Assembly (NCBI GenBank): GCA_028370155.1
Contig: CP116670.1
Coordinates: 62,001 to 126,000 of the forward strand
Reading direction: 5' to 3'
DNA from: Arthrobacter sp. OVS8
GTDB lineage: Bacteria > Actinomycetota > Actinomycetes > Actinomycetales > Micrococcaceae
DNA length: 64,000 nucleotides
This document shows positions 52,150 to 61,840 of the stretch, piece after piece; positions within the stretch are counted from its first letter, which is position 1, and each line of letters starts with the position of its first letter. The position numbers and the translations under genes were made by a program. The notes beneath the pieces were generated by a model. That model was not told the origin of the DNA. It ran no database searches and saw only the letters and a program-made list of their open reading frames with translations.

Positions 52150-53599
52150 ATGGGTATCCGCACCGGACAGCAGTACCTCGACAAGCTCAACCGCATGAGG
52201 CCCCACGTGATGATCGACGGCGAGGTGGTCAGCGAGGAGATCGCGGAGCACCCCGCGTTCCGCAACGTGGCCCGCTCCTATGCCAAGCTTTTCGACATGC
52301 AGCACGACCCCCGGTACCAGGACGCGCTGACCTACACCTCGCCCAGCACCGGGGACCTGGTGAACGCCTCCTTCCTGGTGCCGACCACCGTGGAGGACCT
52401 TGAGCGCCGGCGCCGTGCCATCTCCACCTGGGCCGAGTCCTCCAACGGCTTCCTGGGCCGGTCCGGTGACTACATGAACTCCTCGCTCACCGCCCTCAGC
52501 ACGGCCCGGAAGTGGTTTTCGCAGGCAGACCCAAGGTTCGGCGAGAACATCCGCAACTACTACGAGCCCGGGAAAACGACGTTCTCGCCACACATACCCT
52601 GATCCCGCCGCAGGCCAACCGCTCCGTCTCCGGCTCCGAACAGCTCGGCGGCCAGCTCTCGGCGCGGATTGTCGAGGAGCGCGAGGATGGCATCGTCATC
52701 CGTGGCGCCCGCATGCTGGCCACCATCGCACCGATCGCCGACGAGCTGCTCGTCTTCCCTCAACAGTGCTCCGCGGCACTCCGGACGATGCCCCGTACTC
52801 GTACGCCTTTGCCATTCCCAATGACACCCCGGGCCTGCGGTACCTGTGCCGCACGTCGCTCTACAACGGCGGCAGCACGCATGATGAGCCCCTGGCCTCC
52901 CGCTACGAGGAAATGGACGCCGTCGCGGTCTTCGACGATGTCTTCGTTCCCAGTGAGCGGATTTTTATGCTCGGCAACCCACAGCTGTGCAACGGCTTTT
53001 ACTCCGAAACCGGCGCGGGCGCCCTGATGACGCACCAGGTGGTCACCCGGACCATCGCCAAGAGCGAGTTTTACCTGGGCCTGGCCTCCGAACTCGCCGA
53101 GTCGATCGGCATCGACGGGTTCCAGCACATCCAGGAGGACATCGCCGAACTGATTGTCGACGTCGAAATCGGCAAGGCGCTGGTCCGGGCCTCCGAGGCG
53201 GATGCGAAGCTCAACGAGGCCGGCGTTATGCTGCCGAAGTGGTCCACGCTCAATGCCGCGCGCAACTGGTACCCGAAGGTGGCCCAGCGCTTCCCGCAGA
53301 TCATCCGGAAGTTTTCCGCCTCCGGGCTCATGGCCCTTCCCGGCGAGGCGGACGTCAACAGCGACGCCCGGGCGGACATTGACATGTACCTGCAGGGCAA
53401 GTCCCTGACGGGTCCCGAGCGTGTCCGGCTGTTCAAGCTGGCCTTCGACGCCTCGGTCTCCGGGTTCTCGGGCCGACAGTCGCTCTACGAGTACTTCTTC
53501 TTCGGCGATCCGGTCCGGATGGCCGGGGCAATGGTGAACGGCTACGACCGGGAGCCCGTCCGGGCCCGGGTCCGGGAGTTCATGCACCGTGCCGACTGA
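52150..53599 (+). CDS. HpaB-family FADH2-dependent monooxygenase
   Basis: The repaired protein has 483 residues and the HpaB fold: an N-terminal helical part (MGIRTGQQYLDKLN, RPHVMIDGEVV), a middle beta domain (SRIVEEREDGIVIRGARMLATIAPIADELLVFP) and a C-terminal helical part ending GMVNGYDRE-like. Such enzymes hydroxylate 4-hydroxyphenylacetate or halophenols using FADH2 from a separate reductase. Two lost bases lie near 52570 (YYE(A)RENDVLATHTL) and 52757 (VFPSTVLRGTPDD). The stop lies inside a 14-bp tandem repeat. The true phenolic substrate is not visible. Confidence 0.85.
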
Positions 53600-53629
53600 A
53601 CCGTGCCGACTGAATCCATGCCGACTGAA
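53587..53629. repeat. 14-bp tandem repeat overlapping the monooxygenase stop
   Basis: CCGTGCCGACTGAA occurs twice exactly, then once as TCCATGCCGACTGAA. The TGA stop of the monooxygenase lies in the first unit, so the extra units add alternative stops in the same position. Confidence 0.8.
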
Positions 53630-53724
53630 CCGCGCCGCCGGCACGAGCCGCGACTGCCCGCGCCGCCGGGCGGCCGCGGCACGGCCGCCGCCGATTTCGG
53701 CACGGCCAAGCTTTTTCCAAAAGA

Positions 53725-53785
53725 TGTGTGCCCTATCACACATTTCATAGTATGATTCAGAATACTAACTGACCGTTCGATCAGT
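53725..53785 (+). promoter_or_regulatory. CRP/GlxR-like site, -10 box and TetR-like operator
   Basis: TGTGTGCCCTATCACA (53725-53740) matches TGTGA-N6-TCACA at nine of ten positions, a CRP/GlxR pattern. TATGAT (53751-53756) fits a -10 box. ACTGACCGTTCGATCAGT (53768-53785) is an inverted repeat, with two mismatches per 9-base arm, of the type bound by TetR regulators. The set lies before the MHS transporter; no TetR gene is adjacent. Confidence 0.55.
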
Positions 53786-53860
53786 AAATCCAGAGGCATT
53801 CAGTTATTCACTTCGCAACCATCCCCGGGCAGGATTTCTGCCCCCAGCAACGGAGTTTCA

Positions 53861-55215
53861 ATGACCGCAACTTCAAGTGTCGATTCTGAGGCGGGCCCCA
53901 GCAGCAAGCATGAGGAACGCAAGGTCCTCGCAGGCACGCTGGTCGGGACCACCATCGAGTGGTACGACTTCTTCATCTTCGCCCAGCTGACGGCAACGCT
54001 GCTGTCACCGCTGTTCCTCGCGCCGCTGAACGCCTCCAACCCGGGCCTGGCACAGATCCTCTCCTTCGCCCTCATCGGCATCAGCTTCCTGTTCCGCCCG
54101 CTCGGCGCCATCGTCGCCGGCCACCTGGGTGACCGCCTCGGCCGCAAGGCCATGCTGGTCTTCACCCTCATCATGATGGGCGCGGCCACGGCACTGATTG
54201 GTATGCTGCCGACCTACGCCCAGATCGGCGTCTGGGCTCCGATCCTGCTGATCCTCCTCCGCATCATCCAGGGCTTCTCCGCCGGCGGCGAATGGGGCGG
54301 CGCCGCCCTGATGGCCGTCGAGCACGCTCCGAAGAGCAAGCGCGGCCTCTTCGGCGCGTACCCGCAGATCGGTGTTCCGGTCGGCATGATCCTCGCCACC
54401 GGCCTGCTGTACTTCCTCAACACCAGCATGTCCAAGGAAGACTTCGCCTCCTGGGGCTGGCGTGTGCCCTTCCTGCTCTCCATCGTGCTGATCGTCGTCG
54501 GCTACCTCATCCGCCGCGCCGTTGCTGAAAGCCCCGTCTTCAAGGAGATGCAGGAACGCAAGGAACAAAGCAAGGCTCCGCTCGGCGAGCTCATCCGCAA
54601 GCACAAGAAGGCCGTCCTCTACTCGACGATGATCTTCATCGGCAACAACGCTGCCGGCTACCTGCTGATCGCCTTCTTCATCTCCTACGCCACCAAGTCC
54701 CTGAAGATGCCCGTCGCGCAGATCCTGCTGGCCACCACACTGGCGTCCTTCGGCTGGCTGATCTTCACCCTGGTCGGCGGCTGGCTGTCGGACAAGATCG
54801 GCCGCGTCAAGACGTTCCTGCTGGGCTACGGCATCGTCTTCGCCTGGATGATCCCGATGTTCGCGCTCATCGACACCAAGAACATCCTGCTCTACGGCGT
54901 CGCGCTCTTCGTCCTGACCATCGGCCTGGGCCTGTCCTACGGCCCGATGTCCGCGATGTACGCCGAGATGTTCCCCCGAACGTGCGCTACTCCGGCATCT
55001 CGATCGGCTACGCCTTCGGTGCCATCCTCGGCGGCGCGTTTGCTGCCATGATCGCCGAGGCACTGCTGCAGGGTACCGGCTGGACCGGTTCCATCGGTAT
55101 CTACATCATGATCCTCTGCGCCATCTCCGCAACCGGCGTCCTGCTGGCCGGAGAAACCAGGGGCCGTCCGCTCGGAGTCAGCCACGGCGCAACGGATGTA
55201 GCGGCCAGGCACTAG
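53861..55215 (+). CDS. MHS-family MFS transporter
   Basis: This is a 12-helix proton symporter of 451 residues. Signatures are GTTIEWYDFFIF at the start, GHLGDRLGRKAML between helices 2 and 3, FSAGGEWGGAALM and PPNVRYSGISIGY late in the protein. One C is missing near 54977 in a run that should be six, so EMFPPNVRYSG is restored by one base. MHS carriers take up aromatic acids, citrate, betaine or shikimate. Position after a hydroxylating pair suggests uptake of its substrate. Confidence 0.9.
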
Positions 55216-55272
55216 TCACCAAGCAATCCAGGAGGGGCGCGGGCCGCAAGGTCCGTGCCTCTCTGCTGCCAA

Positions 55273-55328
55273 CGCGGGTCACTCCGCGCCCATCCGGCGG
55301 CCCCGGATGGGCGCGGAGTGACCCCGCG
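55273..55328. terminator. 25-bp stem palindrome after the MHS gene
   Basis: CGCGGGTCACTCCGCGCCCA plus TCCGG pairs with its complement around CGGCC; one G is missing in the left arm. It is homologous to the element at 56072-56133, and may also stop transcription from both sides. Confidence 0.65.
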
Positions 55329-55335
55329 ATGCTGT

Positions 55336-55991
55336 TCAGGAGGGCCGGGCGTCCAGCAGCCGGACGACGTCGTCGTCCCGCACCTGCCGGAACTCGCGGT
55401 AATAGCTGCCGACGGCGCGGAACTGGCCGGGGATAAAGAGGCTGAAGACGGCGTCGGCCAGCTGCTGCAGGGGTGTCTGGGCCTCCAGCGACGCTGCGGG
55501 GACCGCGACGACGACGGTCGCCGCACCGGCCGCCCGCACGGCCTCGACGGCCGCCCGCATGCTCGCTCCGGTGGCCATCCCGTCGTCGGCTACGACCACG
55601 GTTTTGCCCATCAGTGGAAGCCGCGGCCCCGGATACGTTCCGGCGCGGCGCTCCAGTTCCGCCAGCTCGAGCCGCGCCACCTCATCGAGCGCTGACTGGG
55701 TGATCCCCAGCTCCAGAAGCTGGTCCACGAAAGGCCGGTTCAGCACGCGCACCACCCCGCCGTCGACCGCGGCCAGCGCACCGAAGGCGGTCTCCCCGTG
55801 TCCGGGAATCCCCAGCTTCCGGACAGGAAGCACGTCCCAGGGCAGCTGAAGCGCCGCGGCGGCCGCGGCGGCAACCGGAACACCGCCGCGGGCGAGCCCC
55901 AGCAGCACGGTGTCCGGGCGCCCGCGGAACTGGGGAGGGCGGCGGCAAGGAGCCTGCCGGCCTGCCCGCGGTCAGTGAAGCGCATGCCCAT
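55336..55991 (-). CDS. Phosphoribosyltransferase-domain protein
   Basis: The 218-residue protein has the PRPP-binding motif VVVADDGMATGASMRAAVEAV near the middle and RGGVPVAAAAAAALQLPWDV as the phosphate loop. It resembles the predicted type I phosphoribosyltransferases that hydrolyse or transfer ribose phosphate in stress-linked clusters, and the substrate base is unknown. One C is missing near 55933 (AALPQFRGRPDTVLLGLARGG after repair). GAAGAAGG precedes ATG 55991; a second ATG lies two codons later. Homologous palindromes flank the gene on both sides. Confidence 0.8.
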
Positions 55992-56071
55992 AACAGCCTT
56001 CTTCCCGTGACGCACCCTGCTGCGGCCAGCCTATGTGCGGCGGGGGTCGCCGCGCGAGACTCGTTCGGACC

Positions 56072-56133
56072 AACGCGGGGTCAGCTCCGGCCCATCGCCG
56101 TGGTGGCGGATGGACTGGAACTGACCCCGCGTT
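56072..56133. repeat. Palindrome homologous to 55273-55328
   Basis: AACGCGGGGTCAGCTCCGGC pairs, with a few mismatches, with a right arm ending GACCCCGCGTT. Both elements share CGCGGGGTCA and GCCCATC in the same order. Together they bracket the phosphoribosyltransferase gene. Confidence 0.6.
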
Positions 56134-56151
56134 GCTGGGGAGGCCTGGAGG

Positions 56152-56978
56152 CTAGACGCCCAGGAAGCTGACGGCCGCCTGCTTGAAGGCCCGGCTGGTG
56201 ATGGCGTTGGTGTGGTTCCGGCCCGGCAGGACGAGCTGTTCCACCATGGCCCCGGCCTTGGCGCCGAGCGCGGCGAGTTCCGGCATGGAGGCGGCCCGCT
56301 CGTCCTTCTCGCCGGCCACGAGCAGCATCGGCACGTGCGGCACGGCCTCGGCGGGATCGAACGGCTCGCTCTTGATGGCCTCCACGAGGGAGAGCAGCGA
56401 GAAGATGTTGTTGCTGGGCAGCATCTGCGCCATCTTCAGCAGCCCGGCGGTGGACGCGTCGGCGATCGGTGTGCCGTCGGCCAGGTAGCGCTGGGCGGCA
56501 ACGAGGTCGAAGTCGGCCAGCGGATCGGCGACGTTGGGCCCGCCCAGGACCAGCCGGTGCACCAGTTCATGCTGCGTGGCGCCGAACTCCCACGCGAGCC
56601 GGGAACCGAGCGAGTATCCGATCAGGTCCAGCCCGCTGGAAGGGTCACCGTCGCGCAGCGGCCGGGCTCCGGCGTCGAACGCCATCTGCAGCAGGTCCGC
56701 GCGGATCCTGCTGGGGGTGTACGAGTCCATGTCCTCGGGGGCGCCGCTGCGGCCGTGGCCGGGCAGGTCCACCGTGATGACGCGGCGGCCGGCCTCCAGC
56801 AGGGCGCTGATCCAGCCGGTGTCCTCCCAGTTGAGCTTCGCGGAGGAGGAAAACCGTGCAGCAGCAGCACCGGCCGCAGCCCGGCGTCGGACTCCGGCTC
56901 ATGCACCCCGACGTACAGCTGGGGGTCGGTGCCCTCGACGGTGTGCGAATGCTGTTCGCCGGTGTGTCTGCCGCTCAT
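56152..56978 (-). CDS. Alpha/beta hydrolase downstream of the lipoyl protein
   Basis: The 275-residue hydrolase has LLHGFSSSAKLNWEDTGWI (HG oxyanion loop, restored by adding one T near 56850), VDLPGHGRSGAPED, the elbow GYSLGSRLA with Ser, and GRNHTNAI with the catalytic His near the end. Its ATG (or an earlier one overlapping by 11 bases) follows directly on the lipoyl gene. In AcoC proteins of acetoin dehydrogenase, a lipoyl domain and an alpha/beta hydrolase like this are fused in one chain, so I think the two genes here do the job of one E2-like component. Confidence 0.78.
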
Positions 56979-56982
56979 GGTG

Positions 56983-57312
56983 TCAGTCCTCATCAAGTAC
57001 GGCGCTCAGGCGGACCCGGCGCTTTGGTGCCTCTTCCTTCGGGACCGTGCCCACGATGCCGGCGGTGTTGTCCGGCACCTCAAACACAATCAGGGGCTCG
57101 CCGACATTGATTTTGTCACCGGGCCCGCCGTGGATACGCACAACCTTACCTGCCTGCGGGCTGGGCAATTCAACGGCGGATTTGGTGGTCTCAACCTCAA
57201 CGAGGGGCTGGTTCCGCTCCACCTGGTCGCCGGGGGCCACGAGCCATTCCAGCACGGTCGCCTCGATCAGACCCTCACCGAGGTCCGGGAGCGGGAAGGA
57301 AATTTCAGCCAC
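56983..57312 (-). CDS. Stand-alone lipoyl-domain protein (E2 without acyltransferase domain)
   Basis: The 109-residue protein contains only one lipoyl domain: AEISFPLPDLGEGLIEATVLEWLV and the lipoylated Lys in VEVETTKSAVELPSP, ending with a basic tail RRVRLSAVLDED. A normal E2 is four times longer, with an E1/E3-binding domain and a catalytic core (HxxxDG). Neither is encoded here: the stop is followed at once by a hydrolase gene, so a simple lost base cannot explain it. It probably carries acyl groups from E1 to a separate acceptor or to the hydrolase. The GTG start overlaps the E1beta stop by 8 bases. Confidence 0.85.
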   Translation of the reverse strand: MAEISFPLPDLGEGLIEATVLEWLVAPGDQVERNQPLVEVETTKSAVELPSPQAGKVVRIHGGPGDKINVGEPLIVFEVPDNTAGIVGTVPKEEAPKRRVRLSAVLDED

Positions 57313-58375
57313 GTTTGTACTCCAATACTCGCTGGATCCCGAAGAGGATCCGGTCAATGTTCGGGATGTATTCATCTTCCAGGTCCCCCGAAGGGTACGG
57401 CACGTCAAAACCGGTGACGCGCTCCACGGGCGCCTTGAGCGTGTCAAAGCAGCTCTGGGTGATCAGCTGTGCCACCTCGGCGCCCAGCCCGGACGTCAGC
57501 GGCGCCTCATGGACGACGACGGCGCGGCGCGTCTTGCGCACGGACGCGGCCAGCGCCTCGGCGTCGATCGGCTTGAGCCAGCGCAGGTCCAGGACCTCGA
57601 CGTCGATCCCGTCCTCGGCGGCGAGCTCCGCCACCTGGAGGCAGCGCGCCACCATGGCACCCCACGCGACAAGCGTCAGGTGGCGGCCTTCGCGCATGAC
57701 CTTCGCGCCGGTGGGGGCGCCGCCGTCCGCATCGCAGTGCGCAAGGTCGACGGCGCCCTTCTGCCAGTACCGCGACTTCGGCTCCATGAAAATCACCGGG
57801 TCCGGCCGCGTGGCGGCGTACTTGAGCAGGTGGTACGCCTCGTGCGGGTTCGACGGCGAGACCACCTTGAGCCCGGGAACGTGCGCGAAGAGTGCCTCGA
57901 GGCTCTCCCCGTGGTGTTCGGGGGCACGGATGCCGCCGAAACTGGGAACGCGCAGGGTGATGGGCATCGGCATGGTGCCGCGGCTGCGGTAGTTCATCCG
58001 CGCAATCTGGCAGACAATCTGGTTGATTGCCGGGTAGGCGAAGCCGTCGAACTGGACCTCGGGGATGGGGTGGAACCCGGCCATGGCCAGGCCCACGGAC
58101 ATGCCGAGGATGCCGGATTCCGCCAGCGGGGTGTCAAAAACGCGCTGCTCGCCGTGCTTGGCCTGCAGGCCGTCGGTGATGCGGAAAACGCCGCCGAGCC
58201 GGCCGCAGTCCTCGCCGAAGATGACCGCCTTCGGATTCTCGGCGAGCACCTCGTCGAGGGCCCGGTTGAGCGCCTGCTGCATGGACATCACGGTGGTGGT
58301 TGCGGCAGCAGTCGATGCGGCGGCGCTTCGGGCCGAGCCCGCGGCAGCTGCGCCTTCGAGAATCGAGTTAGACAT
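57305..58375 (-). CDS. 2-oxoacid dehydrogenase E1 component, beta subunit
   Basis: E1beta pairs with E1alpha to decarboxylate a 2-oxo acid on thiamine diphosphate. The 356-residue protein has MSMQQALNRALDEVLAENPKAVIFGEDCG, GLAMAGFHPIPEVQF, GGIRAPEHHGESLEALFAHVPGLKVVSPSNP and VDLRWLKPID. It is intact, with a 30-residue Ala-rich N-tail. It overlaps the end of E1alpha by 8 bases and the lipoyl gene by 8 bases, so all are one operon. Branched-chain, pyruvate or acetoin substrates are all possible. Confidence 0.92.
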   Translation of the reverse strand: MSNSILEGAAAAGSARSAAASTAAATTTVMSMQQALNRALDEVLAENPKAVIFGEDCGRLGGVFRITDGLQAKHGEQRVFDTPLAESGILGMSVGLAMAGFHPIPEVQFDGFAYPAINQIVCQIARMNYRSRGTMPMPITLRVPSFGGIRAPEHHGESLEALFAHVPGLKVVSPSNPHEAYHLLKYAATRPDPVIFMEPKSRYWQKGAVDLAHCDADGGAPTGAKVMREGRHLTLVAWGAMVARCLQVAELAAEDGIDVEVLDLRWLKPIDAEALAASVRKTRRAVVVHEAPLTSGLGAEVAQLITQSCFDTLKAPVERVTGFDVPYPSGDLEDEYIPNIDRILFGIQRVLEYKRG

Positions 58376-59411
58376 GTTCGGACTCCTCGCGCCAGTTGGC
58401 GGCCTGGGCCTGCAGGGCAGGGGTGGTTTCCTGGAAGACCAGGTCAAACATTTCGGTGCCGGGGCGGGATCCCAAGGCCTGGATGCCGGTGCGGATCTGT
58501 TCCTCCTCGGCCTTGGCCGCTGCGAGGGCCTCGGCGAAGAACGCCTCGTCGGCGATGCCGTCTGCGAGCAGCCGCTGCCGGAACCGTTCCAGCGGGTCGG
58601 CACCGGCGCCGTCGCGCTCCTCGTCGAGCGAGCGGTAGCGTCCCGGATCGTCGGACGTCGAGTGCGGGCCGCGGCGGTATGTCATGGCCTCGATGAGCAC
58701 GGGACCGTGCCCGGCCCGGGCGTGCGCGAAGGCGCGGCGGGTGGCCTCGACGACGGCGACGACGTCGTCGCCGTCGATCTGCAGGGCGGCATGCCGTAGC
58801 CGGCGGCACGGGCGGCGACGGAGCCGCCGCCACCTGGCGTTCGGTGGGGACCGAGATCGCCCAGCCGTTGTTCTGTACGAAGAACACCACGGGGGCCTTC
58901 ATCACGGCGGCGAAGTTCAGGGCCTCGTGAACGTCGCCCTGGGAGGAGGCGCCGTCGCCGAAGTACGTCATCGCGACGCCGAGCTTGCCGTCGGGCGTGC
59001 CGCCAGCGTCTGGCCGTGTGCCCAGCCGACGGCGTGCAGCACCGAGCCGCCCACCACCGCCTGGATCGGGGCGAGCCGGGATTCCAGCGGGTCGTAGAGG
59101 CCGCCGTGCCAGGTGGCCTTGTGGGTGGACATGTAGGCCACCATGTCCACGCCCATGGTGCGGGCGACGCCCATCTCGCGGTACGTGGGGAAGACGAAGT
59201 CCCGGGTGGCGTCGACGGCGTAGCCGCTGCCCACCTGGGCGGCCTCCTGGCCGAGCTCGGGCGCGTAGCCGGGGATGATGCCCTGGCGCTGCCAGGCGAT
59301 GGCCGAGGTGTCGAGGTGGCGGACGGCCACCATCAGCGAATAGAGCTCGCGGAGCTGGGCGGGAGTGAGCGGTTCGGCGGCGACGCCGGAGGCCACGGGA
59401 AGTGTATCCAT
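58368..59411 (-). CDS. 2-oxoacid dehydrogenase E1 component, alpha subunit
   Basis: The 348-residue subunit binds thiamine diphosphate through [32 protein letters not shown]. Other motifs are [26 protein letters not shown] and the loop [16 protein letters not shown] with phosphorylation-type Ser residues. Three lost bases (near 58798, 58823 and 59005) in short G or C runs are needed for the full frame. The start MDTLPVASG follows GGTCACAGCC with weak ribosome binding. An inverted repeat lies just upstream. Confidence 0.9.
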
Positions 59412-59462
59412 GGCTGTGACCCTAGTCACCGGCGGGGCGGTGGGCAATCAGCCGGAAAACAG

Positions 59463-59530
59463 CTGACCAGACTGCACAAGAGTGCCACCGGGACTGGCGT
59501 CCGGCTTTACAGTTTGTGCAGTCTGGTCAG
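59463..59530. repeat. 17-bp inverted repeat between E1alpha and the permease
   Basis: CTGACCAGACTGCACAA and TTGTGCAGTCTGGTCAG are exact complements, 34 bases apart. The loop is GC-rich, with no coding sense. It lies between the end of the permease gene and the start of E1alpha, so it could end the first and control the second. Confidence 0.6.
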
Positions 59531-59550
59531 GTGATGCGCCTTGGGGCCTG

Positions 59551-60961
59551 TTACTTCCCGGCATCGACGCGGTCGGCGTGCTCGGCCGGCGCCGCGCTGC
59601 GGTTGCGGGTGAGCCGGGCTCCGATCCAGCAGGCAGCGGCAATGCCGGCAACCAGGGCAATGGTGCTGAAGAGCTGCTTGCTGCTGTCCGGGCTGCTGAA
59701 GCCGACGGCGAAGATCAGGGCCAGGAGGACCAAGCCGAAGATGGTCAGTCCCGGGAAGCCCTTCATCCGCAGCGGCAGGACCGTGCCCTCGCGGTCCGCG
59801 CGGCGGCGGAGGATCAGCTGGGACACCAGGGCGGAGCCCCAGACCATCAGGCACGTCGAGCCGACCAGCTGGAACAGCGCCGGAAGGATCTTCTCCGGGA
59901 AGGCCAGCTCCAGCACGGCGGCCAGGAAGCCGAACGCCACGGACACGGCGACGGCGAGCACCGGCACGCGCGCTTTGTTGATCTTCGACAGGAACCGCGG
60001 AGCTTCGCCGCGTTCGGACAGGGAGAAGACCATCCGGGAGGCGCCGTACAGGTTCGCGTTCAGGGCCGAGAGGAGCGCGACGACGGCCACCAGCGTGATG
60101 GCGGCGCCGGCGCCGGGGATGCCGGCCACGTTGAGGACACCGGCAAACGGTGAGGCGAGTTCTTCCGACGTGGAGGGAAGGACCGCGGCGATGACGAACA
60201 CCGAGCCGATGTAGAAGACCAGGATCCGCCAGACGACGGTGCGGATCGCCTGGCCCACGCTGTGCTGCGGGTTCTCGGTCTCGGCGGCGGCCACACTGAC
60301 AATCTCGGTGCCGCCGAACGCGAAGATCACCACGAAGAGTGCGGTGGCGATGCCGCCCAGCCCGGCGGGGGCGAAGTCGGCGGTGAAGTTGGAGAGGCCG
60401 GGGACTCGACGTCCGGCAGCCAGCCCAGCAGCAGTGCCGTGCCGATGCCCAGGAACAGCAGGATGGCAACCACCTTGAGGATGGCAAACCAGAACTCGAA
60501 CTCGCCGAAGTTTTTCACTCCGGCCAGGTTGATTGCCGTGAACACGGCCATAAAGATCAGGGACAGGGCCCAGACCGGAACCACCGGCCACACGGTGAAC
60601 AGCAGGGCGGCGGCGCCGAGGGCCTCGGCGGCGATCACCACCACCAGCTGGAGCCACCAGAGCCATCCGACGGTGGCTCCCGCGGTCCGGCCCATGGCCT
60701 TGGCCGCGTAGACGGAAAACGCGCCGCTGTTGGGGTTGGCGGCGGCCATTTCGCCGAGGGCCCACATGACCAGGATGATCAGGGTTCCCGCGACCAGGTA
60801 GGAGATCAGGACGGCGGGTCCGGCGGCCTGGACGCCGCCCCCGAGCCCAGGAACAGGCCGGCGCCGATGGCGCTGCCGAGTCCCATCATGGTGAGTTGGC
60901 GTGGCTTCATGCTGTGGCCCAGTTTCAGGCCGGGGCGCTCCGCGGTGGACTTCATTGTCAT
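59551..60961 (-). CDS. Amino-acid permease (APC superfamily)
   Basis: The 470-residue carrier has about twelve helices and the APC start MKPRQLTMMGLGSAIGAGLFLGSG, followed by ISYLVAGTLIILVMWALGEMA, NPNSGAFSVYAAKAMG and FVVIFAFGGTEIVSVAAAETENPQ. It resembles the AnsP/GabP/CycA group, so a neutral amino acid or GABA is likely. Two lost bases lie near 60843 (GSGGGVQAAGPAVLISYL after repair) and 60402 (VESPGLSNFTADF). It is divergent from an Lrp/AsnC gene and is followed by the E1 operon. Confidence 0.88.
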
Positions 60962-61137
60962 ACTGGCGAACCTTCGTGTGGTTTGGATCTTTAAGTCCTT
61001 ATGGGACCTATTGAATTTACCGTGAAAGGGCGGGGGATCCATGCGCCGGCCGTGAGAGGATGATGGCAGTTTGTTGGCTACAGGCGGAGTTTCCATAACG
61101 GTTTGTCGTGCGAACTTCGCTGCGGGAGGAAAATTCG

Positions 61138-61610
61138 ATGAACGTTGATCCCCTGGACGCGAAAATTGTCCGATTCTTCACGGATTCCCCCGCGCCTCGG
61201 TGCTGGAAGCATCCCGCGTGCTCAAGGTTGCCCGCGCCACCGTGCAGTCGCGGCTGGACCGGATGCAGGACAGCGGCGTTATCGGCTCCTGGGTGCCGCA
61301 GCCGGATCCGGCGCATTTCGGGTTTCCCGTGGTGGCGTTCTGCTCCCTGACCATCAACCAGGACCTGGGGCACGACGCCGTCGTCGAGGCACTCGCGGCG
61401 ATTCCGGAACTGATCGAAATCCATACCGTCTCCGGCGGTTCGGACCTGATGGCGCGCATTGCGGCCCGCTCCAACCCGGACCTCCAGCGCGTGCTGGACG
61501 CCATGATCGCCACCCGGACGGTGCTGCGCTCGTCCTCGGTCATTGTCCTCAACACCCACTTCCAGGGCCGCACCCTCCCGCTGCTGGAAGCCGCGGCCGT
61601 CGGCAGGTGA
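61138..61610 (+). CDS. Lrp/AsnC-family transcriptional regulator
   Basis: The repaired 157-residue protein has an N-terminal winged helix (LDAKIVRFFTDSPRASVLEASRVLKVARATVQSRLDRM) and the C-terminal RAM ligand domain (AALAAIPELIEIHTVSGGSDLMARIAARS). One C is missing near 61190. GGGAGGAAAATTCG precedes the ATG. Being divergent from the amino-acid permease and next to a 2-oxoacid dehydrogenase, it most likely senses an amino acid and controls its uptake and breakdown. Confidence 0.87.
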
Positions 61611-61740
61611 GCGGGGCGGCCGCCCAGCCGGGCGGCACCCGCGGCACGCCTGCGCCGCCCTCGCCGCGGCCTGTCCGCGCACGCCAGCAGCCCATGTGAC
61701 CTGAAACATTTTGCACCCGGCTGGTGAGGTCGTAGAATCA

Positions 61741-61763
61741 GTTCTAGTCAATTTGACTATAAC
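61741..61763. promoter_or_regulatory. NrtR operator
   Basis: GTTCTAGTCAA and TTGACTATAAC form a 23-base palindrome with a central T, matching at ten of eleven positions per arm. It lies 77 bases before nrtR and is by far the strongest palindrome in that spacer, so it is most likely the NrtR autoregulatory site for nrtR-nadA-nadB. Confidence 0.78.
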
Positions 61764-61840
61764 GATTCCGGCGGTCGGACCGGAGCGTCCGGACAGCCCC
61801 AGGGCCCGGCGCGGAGCCTCAGAAGGCGGGGTGAACCACC

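Noticed and set aside
56983..57312. The short lipoyl gene as the 5' part of a normal E2 broken by a lost base.
   Set aside because: No reading frame downstream encodes the E1-binding or HxxxDG core; the hydrolase gene begins directly.
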